Of a stretch of 64,000 nucleotides of DNA, positions 35,556 through 48,113 are shown piece by piece. The position numbers and the translations under genes are program-made. Below the pieces are notes generated by a model. The model was not told where the DNA came from, searched no databases, and saw only the letters and a list, made by a program, of their open reading frames with translations. The stretch comes from Henricia sp. BOLD:AAB3569. Its lineage: Eukaryota; Echinodermata; Asteroidea; Spinulosida; Echinasteridae. Each line of letters opens with the position of its first letter. Position 1 is the stretch's first letter. Location: positions 1,178,001 to 1,242,000 of the forward strand of contig JBBELK010000064.1 in the NCBI GenBank assembly GCA_037783545.1. Direction: 5' to 3'.

Positions 35556-35941
35556 GCTCAATATGAAATAAGGTAATTATGGCATCAGTCCATATGATGA
35601 TCTGTTTACTTTAACATATATTGAATGCTTGAAAAAAATAGGATTGATTAAAACATTAAATTCAACATTTATTGTGGTTGTATTTAACACAATTTCTTAA
35701 ATCTAGCAATTCTCATGCAAATTTTAACCACAATTTTAACTACAAATTTTACATACTTTGAGAAAATAATAAATTAAAATTTTGTTTAATTACGATCAAT
35801 ATGCAAGAGTAAAAAATACAAAATTATTTTGTTGAAAATCAAAAGCTTTTTATACAGAAATATAATATTTTACTTTATTTTAATGGTGGACACTTTTTGT
35901 GGTGCTGCCTTTCCCTTTGTTTTTACTCCTTGGGTAATCTT

Positions 35942-35944
<3 letters not shown>

Positions 35945-35982
<38 letters not shown>

Positions 35983-36338
35983 CACGGCTTAAACCTGAAT
36001 AGGAAGACCGATTTGGGGTTAAACAATAGTGTTGGGACGACCGGTCGCGTTAGGACGACCGATCGCCGGTCGTCCTAACAACAATGGCTCCAAAAAGTAT
36101 GTTAACCTGGTCAAAGAGCATTTTTATTAGGTTTGTAACCATTTCTATTAGGGTACGCACCATTTTCGTCTAGATTGCAAAAAATGTTTTTATAGAGATT
36201 TTGAGGAGAAAATTAGTGTCAATTTATGATCTTTTTACCGAGAATTTTGTGGTTTTAGTGGTCACCGGGAGCATTCTAGCCAAAAGTGTCGTCCTATTCG
36301 GGGATCGGCAGTTATATATATATATATATATATATATA
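35945..36338. mobile_element. Element inserted in a TA microsatellite
   Basis: (TA)n tracts flank the segment on both sides (35945-35981 and 36312-36338). Between them diverged inverted ends include GAATAGGAAGACCGAT at the left and GTCGTCCTATTCGGGGATCGG at the right. A palindrome with GGACGACCG and CGGTCGTCC is at about 36052-36079. TA-specific insertion followed by slippage of the duplicated TA would explain the tracts. Confidence 0.5.
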
Positions 36339-36836
36339 GTTATATATACACATGTAGGCCTGTAGTGTTTGATTTGCCATATTTACCTTTCAGTGCCATA
36401 GATTGAAGATTATGGACATTGCGGACATGGTTAATGAAGCAATTGAGTCTTCTATTACAGAATCTGACCTCTTGCACTATGTTTAAGAGACTGGGAATTA
36501 ATAAGTTACTATTACTGGCTTACTCATGAAACAATTACTTATGCTGCATTTACAATGCAGAGTGTTTCCAGAAAAAAAGTACCCTGCCTGTCACAGGGTC
36601 AGTGTGAAAGTAAAGAGGTCCTAGACTTAATGTCTGCCAGAAATTACTCTTGATGGTTCCCCCAGAGGTATACCCATACAACATCACCCCCAGCAGCACA
36701 GCCTCTTGTCATTTGCTGGCTCTGACAGGTTTAGTTCCAATTTGATTTCCATCGTAATACTAATTTGAAAAGCATGATATATTGTATGAATACTGTGTTT
36801 TATAGATGGGGCACTCCTTGTGCATGTGTATTTGGA
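36339..36836. other. Unassigned sequence
   Basis: No gene or repeat recognised. Confidence 0.35.
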
Positions 36837-36849
36837 ATAACCCATTCAA

Positions 36850-37038
36850 AGCGTGGACCCTCGACAACCGTGGGTTGTAAAACTGTGGTTCTCAAACATA
36901 TACATGTAGGTTTGAGAAAAAAATTTCTCAAACCTATATATATGGTTCACAAACCTATATAGGTTTGAGAACCAACTATAATTATTGGTTCTCAAACCTA
37001 TATAGGTTTGAGAACCAACTTATAATTATTGGTTCTCA
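36850..37038. repeat. Cluster of GGTTCTCAAACC palindromes
   Basis: GGTTCTCAAACC or its complement occurs repeatedly. A 34-bp perfect palindrome at 36985-37018 is centred on TATA, and a one-mismatch copy lies just upstream (about 36943-36976). Confidence 0.75.
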
Positions 37039-37043
37039 AGCTT

Positions 37044-37947
37044 TAGGTAAAATTAAGTTGGGTGTCACTGAAAAAATTCCTCCCTAAGGTCCACGATTGC
37101 CGGGGAATACAAGTATGCGTGTGTGTGTGATAGTGGATGCTGCTATTTGGAAAATTTAAAATGGGGAAGCAGATTTCTTTTGGAGCAAAGGTGCACACAC
37201 GTATACCCTTTGCTCCAAATAGAATGCACTTTACCTGACAAAGACATAAACTACCGGTACTTGAATGAACTTTAACCTGTAAAGTTCGGTTAAAGCTAAA
37301 TCCTTGTGTTCAAAGCGGTTACCGTCTAACTTCAGTTTAACCGAAAATGGTCTAGGCCTAGGCATATTTCAGTTGTATAAATTTGCAGAATTTTACAGCA
37401 CTGTGGCCACAGATAAACCCGGCCGTGTCCGAATGCTTCATTTTTCGAGTGGAAAGTATCCCCTGTAGTGACCGCAGAAGTTCTATTTTGGTCTTCATAG
37501 TAGGGTGTCCTGACATGTAACCTCCAATGCACTAAACTGTCCTAAATTGCCCACAGTTTAGTAAAAATTGTCCACAACCTTGACTGGTCATTATTGAATT
37601 GGCCCTATAAATTCCATCAAAAACAATTTTGCTGTGTGTTGACCATTGACCCCAGAGGGCCTGAACTTGAGTATGGTTTGATCTCCTTGGGAGGCATTTC
37701 ATTGTAGGGAGCTTGATTCTCCATCATCTCAATTGGGGTTGAGGTTAACCACTTGTCAACTTGAAGTCAATTCAGTGCTATTTCACTCGGAAATTAGTCT
37801 GTGGAGGTAGTTTTTCACATTTTCTTGTTGATTTAGCAAACAAATTGAATTTGTGCCCAATTGGTGGACCCTGCTGTTGCCCCCAACCTGTTAGGTGTTC
37901 TGTGGTGTGTTCCCATGTTTGCCTTGTACTTGTACTTTTAAACTGCA
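37044..37947. other. Unassigned sequence
   Basis: A weak inverted pair AAGTTCGGTTAAAG / CAGTTTAACCG lies near 37280-37345. Nothing else is recognised. Confidence 0.35.
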
Positions 37948-37948
37948 C

Positions 37949-38089
37949 TTAAAGGCACTGGCTTGTCAGCAATGCGCGTGTGCCAAATTCGTGCCATGAG
38001 ATACGCAGCTCCATGCCTTTGCTACACGGAGCTGCATATTTCGTGGCACAAATTTGGCGCGCGCATTGCTGACGAGCCTGTGCTTTTAA
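37949..38089. mobile_element. TTAA hairpin MITE, family H copy 1
   Basis: TTAA flanks a near-complete hairpin: AGGCACTGGCTTGTCAGCA, CAAATTCGTGCCATGAGATA and GCAGCTCCATG pair with the right arm. TTAA duplication is the hallmark of piggyBac-type insertion. Four copies lie in the window. Confidence 0.85.
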
Positions 38090-38572
38090 GGAAATCTGTG
38101 CAGATGAAAGGATCATTTCTAAAGAAAAAAATGCTGATTAATTTTTGTTCAGACAGAAAATTGATTTGGTTCATCCAATTTGTTATATTAATGGGCCTAC
38201 GTACAGTTCACTGAGGAAAAATTTGGAACATTCATACATGGTTGCACAAACTGACTATACTGGTTTTAACCAAAGTGTGCACCAGTTGGATGCTGGTATA
38301 CCAACACTGTACATGTAATTAATGTGCCAACCGCAGACCAGGTGGCTGAAACTGAATGAAATACTATTGGCTAAAACATTGGCCTAATTTTTAAAAAACA
38401 GTACTGTGCAGTGCTTAACCCAGTCCTTCCAGGCAGTATAATCTTCAGCAAGTTGAACCAGATCTGATTTAAATATAAAACAGACCGGCACTTTATCTGG
38501 AAAGCTGCAACGGTATAATAGTTTATCCGAACATATCCGTAATTAATATTAATTTGTTGGTTCCTCAACTAG

Positions 38573-39063
38573 CATGTTTACACTTGATTCCGAGCACGGG
38601 GTCAAACACCGAGCTTGGGATCAGCCTGGATCACAAACTGAGCATAAACGCTCTCGGGACCAAAATTTGCCCGGGATCAGACCCCCGAGATTTGGTCTCG
38701 GGTTGGCGGAGGGTCGAACCCCGAACTCCGGATCAGTTTGCGGTTAGATAAGCAATTAAATTTTCCCACATCCACTCCATGCACAGCCATTGAGGGGAAA
38801 GGCGCGCGAAATTTAAATGGGCTTATTACACACTAGCGTAGTACATTGTACGCTACATGTATATGCACACATTGTTCTGTACATGCACACATTGTTCTGT
38901 ACATGCACACATAGAGCATGACCTTTGACTGCAACTCCTGGCGCCACGCTCGAGATCAATGACACAGTGTAAACGTGGCACTCAGAATCACTGCGGTTAA
39001 CACCGACGCATTCTTATCAGGGGGATCAATCTTGATCCCGAGCTCGGGAACAGTGTAAACATG
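38573..39063. mobile_element. GTTTACACT-type MITE, family E copy 2, complete
   Basis: CATGTTTACACT and AGTGTAAACATG form the termini. Inside are repeated CCGAGCTCGGGATCA-like modules and a 20-bp tandem (GCACACATTGTTCTGTACAT, about 38866-38910) absent from the copy at 15.7 kb. Confidence 0.75.
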
Positions 39064-39263
39064 GTGAACGGTGAAACCCCAAAGTGAAAAATCTGGGGGG
39101 AAAAACCATTTTGTCACATAGTGATCAGAGAATTTTTTTCATATCTGTAGAGATACGAAAAACCTAAAAGGTAAAGGTTCCAAACGCTGATCAGTTGGCC
39201 AGAACATTCAGTACAACATGGAGCTCATCAAATGCACTATTATGACCATGGAGATCCATGTTA

Positions 39264-39355
39264 CACTATGAACATCTAACAATGGAAATTGGGCACACAC
39301 CATTGTTACTAACAATGGGGTTACAATGAACATGTACATGTTTTTGCTCATAGTG
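39264..39355. mobile_element. 92-bp CACTAT MITE, family P copy 1
   Basis: CACTATGAAC and TGCTCATAGTG ends, flanked by TTA on both sides. It shares CTAACAATGGAAATTGGGCA with the copy at 55.3 kb but has lost the right-hand complement of that segment. Confidence 0.7.
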
Positions 39356-42193
39356 TTATGACCAAGTAAAAGTAGTCTGCCGCCCTCAACATAGTGGCTT
39401 CACTTGCAGTCACTCCTGAATGGAAAATGAGTTGACTTAATGATGATTGCTCATCAGTCATTATTAGTCCTCAAACTTGACTTTCTAGATTTAACATTTT
39501 CCCCCAAACTTTTTTTTGGTTGCCATGATTGTAAATTTCAGGGCTGATAATTTGATTTCTGAAAATCTGTTTTCTTCTTAAAATCGAGAGTACTATATTG
39601 TTACATTTTGTTACAGTCTATGTCCAAAAAGAGTTTCATTATAGTTGAAAATTCAGAAACGCTAGCATAAATATGGAGTCTTATAGATTGATTACTTACA
39701 CCTTGTAAATGTTGCTGCATGGGCATCATGCTCCTTGATGGGGTGGGCCAAACGTGCCAAAAAACTTAACTCACTTTAGCCAATGGACATAGGCTATTCT
39801 GGTTTTAAAGAGATGATTTATGGTTTTGATTTTCAAAATTGTCGTACTTTAGTTCGCTTGGCCGTCATTAAATCGACGAATTAGCAAATTGTTCTGTTAA
39901 AGATCGGTGCATGCCACAAAGTCATGCATCACCAAGTCAAATGCCACCAAGTCAGTGCATGAGAAGCAAGGACAACCTACATAAAATGTTTGAGGAATAC
40001 TTAACATTATAAAAAGCCCTTTTCAGATTTGACTGACAGCCCAGCCTGAAAATAGTTTCATGCACTGTAAAGCCAACCTACTTCACCTAACTCCATTTGT
40101 TAGGCCTCATTCATCGACAGGAATTTAACAGAGATAACACACATTTGATCTGTCTATCTCATATCAATGGTATTGCTCTTTACAAAGGAACATTTGCTGT
40201 ATGGTAGGCCTTCCAAGCATTTTCAATTCACACGTGCTCAAGCCATCACTTGTCACTGCATGTCGGGCGAACCAATTCATCTCTGGCAATGGGGTTTATG
40301 CCATGCTAGACATAATGTATTGCATGAATGGTAGCCACCCTTTAGTGAAAAAGTAATTTACACTAATACAGTGATGACATTTCCATTTGTTAATGGTCAC
40401 CTTCCATCCCTTGATAGCATTTCCATGGGCAGCCGGTTGGTGCAACTCTAGCAGACCAGCGGCATACCAAAGTGGTCATACTTATCTTCAAACGGTGCCG
40501 AACTTGGTGTGGAGTTACTCCTGGTTTGTCATTGTTTGTACAGTTGCTCATTGTGGACAAAACTCACAAAGTAGGTGAACAAATACCGATTTCAAGAATC
40601 ACCCATGAATTGATCTTAAAGTCAGTACACTAAATTCTTCGGAATCCTTCCTGTGTTATTTTAATCCAGTTTCTGCAAAATACGAAAAGAAATCTTCCTG
40701 TCAACTCAAAAACAGGTTACCATCGGGTTCCCTGTGAATCTATGAATGTGTGACAGGGCCGGTAAACGGAAGGGGCAGGTTTTGACCAAAGTCTGTATAC
40801 CCATTTGTTTATATTGCCACCAAGAACAAAATTTGCACATGCCTGCAGTGTGGAGATCATGCATTTTTTACTCTTTTTAAAATGGTTAGGTTCATTGTTA
40901 TTATCTTTGATATATGGTATATTTTCCAGAGTAAATTAACATAAATTAGCATGAATTAGCATAAATTTCTCAGTGTTGTAGCTCTCTACACAAAATGGTA
41001 ACACTGGCATTTTACTGGAGGCCAACAGTCTTTATTTCCTTAGAAAAATGTATAAAGTTGAGACTTGAGTATACTGAGTGAACTCTTTACATAGTGGCCA
41101 TCTTAGGGTACAAGACATTTTGTGTTTACATTGTCTCATCAATGAAGTACGAAAACCTACCCACAAACATGGCTTCTGACACAAAGGTTCTATACCATGG
41201 TTGAGCTTTTTGGATCAAACAAAATTCCTGATTGCACCTGATTGCAACAGGGATTCTGCAATATTGACACATTTCGGTATTGATAACGTGGCCAGAATGT
41301 TACGCATTTTGTCCTTTGCGGCCGACACGGTTACATGTCTACCTCTTAGCCTCTCCGTTAGCTCAGGTGGTGTTTTGTTGGTATCGGTGAACTCAAAGGG
41401 TATCGTATCAGTGAATAGCCATGATCGGCACACACATTAGGTTGGTTACCTGTGAGGTTTGACACATTGTTAGGGCTTTTGGAGTGTTTGCTTCAGACAA
41501 GGACCAATTCTATTTATGACGTGCAAGGTGTGAAGTGCACTCTGCCCAACAGCTGTTCAAGTTTACCTGTTGAAAGTACATTGTACTTCAGTGTCAAGAT
41601 GGGCTCAAACAAACACAGCTTGGTAGGAATGCCTCATTACTTTGAAATTACCTGCAATTAGATCATATGTTACTGCATGCAGCGTGTTATTTTATTTCCT
41701 CTGTGTATTTGCACTTAATTTCAGCCTGCAGAAAGTCATTCAACTGCCTTCATTCTTATTCCTGCATGCCTACATGTATGTAGAGTTATTAAGGTGCACA
41801 TCATTGGTTAAATAATATTTGGCAAGAATTAATGAATTCCAATACTGACACCATGAACTGTCATACTTGATACAGTGTACTATACTGGAATTATAATGTG
41901 GATTATTGGCTATTACTACATGTATATAGCCACCATAAAAGGCATTTTAGCATGACATTTTAACCCAAAGATGTCCCAGTTTTATAGGAGTTGGGGTTAG
42001 AAATTACCTGGGGCCAATTTAATAAAGATCTTTAGCATCAACAATTTGTCTGCCTTATAAAAATAGGTTAATAGTCAAAATTATATGTCAAATTGTGTTC
42101 TTACCAAGAATAGCAGAACAACAGTCGATTGCAACACACATCACATTGATTTTGACTGCTAACTCATTTTTATAAAGCACACAAATGTTGGAC
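39356..42193. other. Unassigned sequence, intron-like
   Basis: About 2.8 kb with no repeat ends and no recognisable protein. TAAATTAGCATGAATTAGCA repeats near 40937-40967 are the only visible low-complexity feature. Confidence 0.35.
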
Positions 42194-42291
42194 TGCACAG
42201 GCTCGTCAGCAATGCGCGCGACAAATTGGTGCCACGAAATACGCAGCTTCATGCAAAGGCGCGCGCATTGCTGACGAGCCTGTGCCTTTAA
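42194..42291. mobile_element. TTAA hairpin MITE, family H copy 2
   Basis: GCACAGGCTCGTCAGCAATG pairs with CATTGCTGACGAGCCTGTGC. The right TTAA is present (42288-42291), and the left one is missing. The loop part is shorter than in copy 1. Confidence 0.75.
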
Positions 42292-42844
42292 CACCGTTAA
42301 TTACTTTCAGCCGTGGTCCAGATGTGTGTTAAGGCTCCAATCTTGGGGTTAACGGCAGCTAGCAGACAATTTCCCGGGTTAAGTTTAACATGGGAATGCT
42401 CATTGAGGATTAGTGTGTTCTTAAAGTTTAATTATAAGCACAACGTATTCATAAAATGTGGTTGAATTAAAAGTATGCCATAAGATTTTCCACAGCACAT
42501 TGACAGTGCATGAGTTGACATGCATGCAGTGGAAAAAGGATCCCTGTTGTACCTGTATGAAATCAAGGCTACATGTATCACGAATTGACTGTTTAATGAT
42601 GACTTTAGATGCTGGTAGATCTGGACCATTATGCTTCTGTGCATTGATCACGTTCACAGATGCCATCTTCGTAGGAAGAAATGCTACTGCGTATTAAACG
42701 CTATCAAGTACGCGCATGCACACGCTGTTGCTAGAAATTTGTTCGAAATACCGCTCACAATTCTGATGCAAGTGGTGATTTGTAGGAAGTGACGACATTT
42801 GAACGTGTTCAATTGGGCTGGGGCGTGGGAGTGCAGATCTCCCT

Positions 42845-42870
42845 CCCCCCCCCCCCCCCCCCCCCCCCCC
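42845..42870. repeat. Poly-C tract
   Basis: An uninterrupted run of about 26 C. It is a likely length-polymorphic site. Confidence 0.9.
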
Positions 42871-43133
42871 AACAAGGTCTCACTAACACAGGTGTAAAGA
42901 TAAGGCACTTGAAAAGGCTGAACTGACTGCACTTCCATTTTCTGTCACAATAAGTGCTAACATGAACCCATAGGTGTGAACATGTACTTTCAAACATGGG
43001 ACATGTATAGGGCTATGTGCATTGAACTGTCAAACAAATCCAGAAAAATGCTATACAGTGGAAAGCAAACACCATTATCATGAACATATCATTTACAGCT
43101 GGTGCATTGGTACCTTTTTTGCAATAAAGAAAG

Positions 43134-44117
43134 TTAAAGAGGAAGAATCCCCTTGACGAAAATCCAGCATTTAGGCTTTTTTCGATAGTCCAAACATCCC
43201 TCTTGCCGACGTGGATATTTATTATTTTTTAATTGTCGGTTTTAAGTAGATAAATTGCAAGCAAAAGTGCGCTTTTCGAAAATGAGATTTTCGCGATTTC
43301 TGAAACGCTCATTAGGTATTCATGATATGCGCGTGACCCCGTGACGCAATCCTGAGAAAGAAAAGTCAACACGATTGTTAGCTCCATACGTTTACACGCA
43401 AAAAACTTGGAAAACCGTCTCTGTTAGATGGTGTTTTTTGAAGAATTTTGTTGGTCCAAAAAGCCAGAGATATGCCCAGTAGCTGCGTGATTGTATGTTT
43501 TACCAGACACTATGAAAAAAAAAGAGCAGAAAGATTTTCTTTTCTATTACCAAGCAAGAGAAAAATGAGTCGCTCATTCTATAACTTGTACGGCCGATGT
43601 TCAAACACGTGGGAACTACGCCCGCAGGGGACCGTACCATGCTGTACACAGACCCGCTGTGAATGCCGTTCGTTCCGTGACAAAACCACCCGTCGCAATG
43701 CACCAGTATTTACTTCAAAAGAGCTTCATTGTGAGCCACAATTGCATCGTTTTTTCACAAAACAGGTAATAGTAGATTGTTGTCATATTACATGAAGTGT
43801 TTTTCACGTTTGTATTTTGAATTACAAGGACAAAACAGGCATGATAAACATTCACTTCGTGTATTTTCCATTCAATACTGCACAGACCGTTTTGTATGTT
43901 TCTCAGGATGACTGTCAAAACCCTGTTGATAAACAAGCCAAGTGACCTCGAGCGTTTCAGAATTTCGGGTGAAGAGGGTCGGAACTGCTTTACGTTTTAA
44001 GCAAAAGCCTGTCGATTTTTTGTGAAAAACAAGTTGTGATGGTGTTGTAGACACATACACCTCCATGATAAACAGAAAAACTAAAAAAATGTGGAAGGGG
44101 GGATTCTAGCTGTTTAA
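43134..44117. mobile_element. 984-bp TTAA-flanked element with a Cys-rich frame
   Basis: TTAA bounds both ends, and the inner ends are diverged inverted repeats (AGAATCCCCTTGAC against the complement of GGAAGGGGGGATTCT). A plus-strand frame from an ATG at 43472 to 43795 starts MPSSCVIVCFTRH and has eleven Cys. A CAG|GTAATA donor-like site lies near 43765. No known transposase motif is visible. Confidence 0.5.
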
Positions 44118-44339
44118 GATGCCTTAACTCCTAAGGTGTCTTAACTAAGACATCACAGGTCAATTTTGTTCTTGAGACATATGAAATTTATATTGCAATC
44201 CACCCCAGGTTTGAATTCTATATTTCTTAAATGAAAGTTTATGGTTATGGTTGGCATCAGTTGTGTACATACTCTTCCCATCCTCCCTACACTACACTGA
44301 AAAATCCCAGGAATTAAGGTCCATAAAAGCATTTGTGAT

Positions 44340-44571
44340 CAGGGGCGATCCAGGATTTTCCAAGGGGGAGGGGGGGCGTGTGTGAAATGTTTAAGCATGA
44401 AATGGTAAAAACAATAAAATGGCAAACGCGTAGCGCGAAGCCCTAACGGCATGGGGCGAAAAATGTTGGATTCTAGATGTTCTGTCTTGCGATTTCAGGC
44501 AATATTTAACCACTTTAAGCAGGCAAAAGTGTGATACCCTGCGCACCTCCCCTCTCCCCCCTCATATATAA
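44340..44571. mobile_element. CAGGGGCGGATCC-type hAT-like fragment
   Basis: Starts CAGGGGCGATCCAGGATTTT and shares TGAAATGTTTAAG, AGCGCGAAGCCCT, TCTAGATG and CAATATTTAACCACTTTAAG with the complete copy at 63467-63725. The right terminus is missing. Confidence 0.65.
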
Positions 44572-45313
44572 TGGTTATTTCTTATACCAGCAGTGAAAGG
44601 AAAATGTAGGCATAAATATCCGAGGTGATAAATAATTACTTGTGCTGTGAGCTACATGTAACTAAAAATACCAAAAAGAGGTCAGTGTGACTTCCCCTTT
44701 TTGACATGTTAGACCTTGGCCATCTAGCAACCCCAGTGTTTGAAATGTCTGGCTAGTCCAGGGGGAAATAAGGTATTGGAAAAAGGGTCCCAGTTTTCTT
44801 TCAAAAAGAAAATATTCCCCCACCCTCTTGCCACTGAAGTTTTCCAGAAGTGTCTTTTGGGTAAAGGAGAATTCCTGACAAGCTGCAGGAACTTGGCCTA
44901 GCATCAACATCAGTAATCATCAACTGCTAGGAATGTGGTGTATTTTGTTGTGTTTCCAAGAGTGCTCGTAAATCTGCCTGGTCCGGAGTATTGAGGGAAA
45001 ACAAACTGGAGATGCTGTGGTCAGTTAAGGTGTAAAAAAAATAGTATGCTTGGTTTTCAGTGTGGAAAGCAGCATTGTGGTCTGTATGGACTGAGGACTT
45101 GGTAAAATTAACCTGTCTGGACTTGGGAAACGTTTCTGACATCAGGAAAGTTTCCTGGGCTGTCCACACTGAACAAACTTACCAATCGACTCATGTAGAA
45201 TTTCACAAAAAAAGTGCAGTTTTATTTCGTTTAATTGACCAAGTTTTACCAATCAAGTTCAGTGTGAACACATCTTTTGTAGCATGAAGGACACAATTTT
45301 CTGCTTGCCATCA
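44572..45313. other. Unassigned sequence with a weak inverted pair
   Basis: TTCAGTGTGGA (45056-45066) and TCCACACTGAA (about 45160-45171) form a short inverted pair and may be a decayed MITE. Confidence 0.35.
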
Positions 45314-45552
45314 CATACCTGCCAATAGTCCGATTTTACTGTATTTGTTCTGATTTTTAAATGTTAACATTTTTGAAAGTCGGAACAGTTGCTAAACGGT
45401 CGACTTGACCTGACTCCCCGAGCGCGCCGCATGTGTTGTGTAGCCTATATGAAAACGGGTGCAGTACTAGGTCAACTTGACCGTTGTACCAACTCGACCG
45501 TTGCAAGTTTCACTGCAGTCCGATTTTTTACTTGGCAATGTTGGCAGGTATG
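45314..45552. mobile_element. CATACCTGCCAA-ended element
   Basis: CATACCTGCCAA at the left and TTGGCAGGTATG at the right are perfect inverted repeats. GTCCGATTTT follows inside in direct orientation on both sides. hAT-like by appearance, but the duplication is not clear. Confidence 0.6.
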
Positions 45553-45968
45553 CCATCGTCCTCAGTCTGTCAAGTAGTATGGTAGACCCATTTTGCAGGC
45601 CATATTTTTATGATTTGTTGGCCAAGAACATTGATGGAAGATAGCAGGCTCTAATTTCAAAACTACTCCCCCTCATCTATGACATTCTTGGCAGAGATAT
45701 AAGAAGCACTCCATAAGAATTCCGTATGAAAGTGATACCATTCGGAAACCATCAAAAGGACTGCTGGCCAGCATGTTTTTTTTATCTGTAATCAACATTG
45801 TTTCCATGTTTACTTTCTAACTTGGAAAACACTGGGGTCTGAGGTTTTTTCCGTACCTCAGTTGCCATTTTTAGCTGCCTCCCAATTTGTCTTTTTGGGG
45901 TAAAAGATATGAAACCACATTAGCAAACTGGAAGGTAGTACTCGATTTCACATTTAACCAAACTGCTA

Positions 45969-46396
45969 AGGCTGTGCCTAACGAATCAAATATTCGAATA
46001 TTCGATTGTCCATCGAATATTCAAATAGAATTTTACAGAATTTAATATTCGGTATTTGCTTTTCCACTCAAAACCTAACATGTCATTAAGTTAAGAAGAG
46101 GTGAAAATCCTTTGTCTGTCGCTGAAACGGCCGCTTTGATGTCACATTTGCGTCCAAATATAGATACAATACATTGAACACAAGGTCTATGGTGAGAGCC
46201 GACGACAATTTTTGCAAAAACTCTTTGGGCGAGAGACCATTATGCATGTTACAACTTAAAGTCTATAGTTTGAGCAGGGATAAATTTTTGCAAAAACTGT
46301 GAATGGGCGAGATAATTTCACGCATCGAATATCGAATATTCTATCGAAAAATAAAGCCCAATTTACGAATAGTAAATTATTCGAAAATGCACAGGC
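45969..46396. mobile_element. TATTCGAATATTCG-type element, hAT-like
   Basis: GGCTGTGC at the left and GCACAGGCC at the right bound a body with ATTCGAATATTCG words near both ends. Two similar inner segments (TTTTTGCAAAAACT, GGGCGAGA) are repeated at 46208-46231 and 46286-46312. Confidence 0.55.
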
Positions 46397-47062
46397 CTAC
46401 AAACTGTTCTTTGTGTATAATATCATAGGTTGTTTCTGCAATCTGTTCAGTTGCATTTTACAAAACACATCCAGACAGAAAGTGTTACATTTGTAACTTT
46501 CACTTTTTGAGCTTGAGAAAACCAGTGCAAGGTATTAAGACAAAAAACTGCTTGTTCCATTAAGATCAAAATTATATTTCGTATGAGATGCGACATTACA
46601 CTGCCTTCTAAGGCCTTTTCCCACGGCACTTTAACCCCGAGATAACCCGGGTAACAGAAAAATTTAACCCCGAGATTACCCGGGTTAAGGGTTCGTTTCC
46701 CACGGCAAATCTCGGTGTTACGAATTACCCGGGTTATCTGGCCAAAAATGCCACTTAACCCGGGTAATTTCTAGCCCTGCTCGGGAGGTGGGTTAACCCA
46801 CCAATCTCGGGGTTAACGGTGACCTTGAGACGATTCTCCGGGTTAACGTTTGTCGTGGGAAACGACGACAATAGCCTACCCGGGTAGGCTATTTAGCGAG
46901 TTAAATTCTTGCCGCAATAATGATTGAGTCAAAGGTTGCAAGTACAAAAGTTCGCCCGCGCTTGTGTACAACCAAATACGCGTGGGGCCAGTGACAAAGC
47001 ACACATCGATAAATATTATCAATCGCGCCCGTTATTCATTCATGAACTCCCGACTCGACCTG

Positions 47063-47299
47063 GGGCCAATTTCATGGCGCTGCTAAGCATAAAAATTTGC
47101 TTAGCACAGGATTTGTTTGCTTTATTTTGTAAAAATGGATTGCCAGCTAAAATCGTAAGTGATGTGTATTGAAAGGTATTCTCCTACTCTTGCGAAGAAC
47201 ACAAGTTGGCGAATATTTTGGCTTGTAATCTATTTTATAGGGCAAATCAATCCTGTGCTAAGCAAATTGTTGTGCTTAGCAGCGCCATGAAATTGGCCC
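47063..47299. mobile_element. Nested 237-bp MITE, CTG duplication
   Basis: The ends GGGCCAATTTCATGGCGCTG and its complement extend to GCTAAGCA, and CTG occurs directly on both sides (47060-47062, 47300-47302). The inner part repeats GTGCTAAGCAAAT in inverted form. A CTG duplication of 3 bp fits PIF/Harbinger-like insertion. Confidence 0.85.
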
Positions 47300-47306
47300 C
47301 TGGGCC

Positions 47307-47745
47307 GGCTGCGTTCAAAATAAGCGAACGGTTTGTTAACGTTGGCGCCAACGTTTGCTCAATGTGGAATGGATCGTTTGCCAAAATACATTTTCAAGAT
47401 GGCGGCGCCCACAGTCACAGCAGTCGTATCGATGTTGTAATGTGGCTGTCTGCTGCTTACCAATTTTTTAAGGAAATGTGACACGTTGCTATTGATTGTG
47501 TACCGCCAGCGATAAGGGAGAAAACCACGAAAGGTCCAATTTATTTGTTATTTTCCAAACTACAAACCATCGTCTGTCATCTTTCATGTCGCGCACGCCA
47601 TTTTGAAATCACTCGCGAACATCGCGAACAATCCAAAAGTTCGTTGGCCAACATATGCGGACGTTGGCGGCGCACAATTCGTTCCACTCAAAAATTTTGC
47701 GGACGTTACCAACGTTTGCAAAAGTTCGCGTGTTTGGAAGCAGCC
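47307..47745. mobile_element. Nested 439-bp MITE with GGCTGC ends
   Basis: GGCTGCGTTCAAAA and TTTGGAAGCAGCC are imperfect inverted ends. Inner GCGAAC, CAACGTTTGC and GTTGGCGCC words recur in both arms. It abuts the previous element and is absent from family F copy 1. The exact duplication is unclear. Confidence 0.65.
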
Positions 47746-48113
47746 ATGTTGAACCAAGAAAACACGATGGAAACACTTCATCAGCTGCATGCAGCAAAGG
47801 CCTCTTGTGTGTGCGCGCCATGTTTGTGTGTGCGCGCCATGTTTGTGTGTGCGCGCGCGCAGCCTGATCGATCCACACGCAATGGTTTCTGAGTATTTGT
47901 GCTAATTGGTGTACCCGGGTACGTGCGCATGCAGAAATGCCGTGGGAAAAGGGTCGCTGTTGTACCCGTGTAAGAGACGACCCGGGTAAGTGCTTCTCCG
48001 GGTTAACGCTTGTCGTGTGAAAAGAAACTCCGGGTTAAATGTAACCCGGGTTATTTACCGCTACCCGGGTAGAAAAGTTACCCGGGTCGGAGGTGGGTAG
48101 TGGGAAAAGGCCT

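Larger units (their letters stand above)
46611..48113. mobile_element. Family F MITE copy 2, 1503 bp, inverted, two nested MITEs
   Basis: The same AGGCCTTTTCCCAC termini and TTACCCGGGT modules as 16905-18074, in the opposite orientation, flanked by CTA on both sides (46608-46610 and 48114-48116). It lacks the 338-bp insertion of copy 1 but carries two other elements at 47063-47299 and 47307-47745 at a point where copy 1 is continuous (CGACTCGACCTG). Confidence 0.85.

Noticed and set aside
43472-43795. THAP-type zinc finger in the TTAA element
   Set aside because: The start MPSSCVIVCF is reminiscent of it, but the required later Cys-X2-His pair and the Trp/Pro positions are not found in the expected spacing.
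47545-47892. 115-codon plus frame
   Set aside because: Spans the nested MITE arm and GTGTGCGCGCC repeats. No protein signature.
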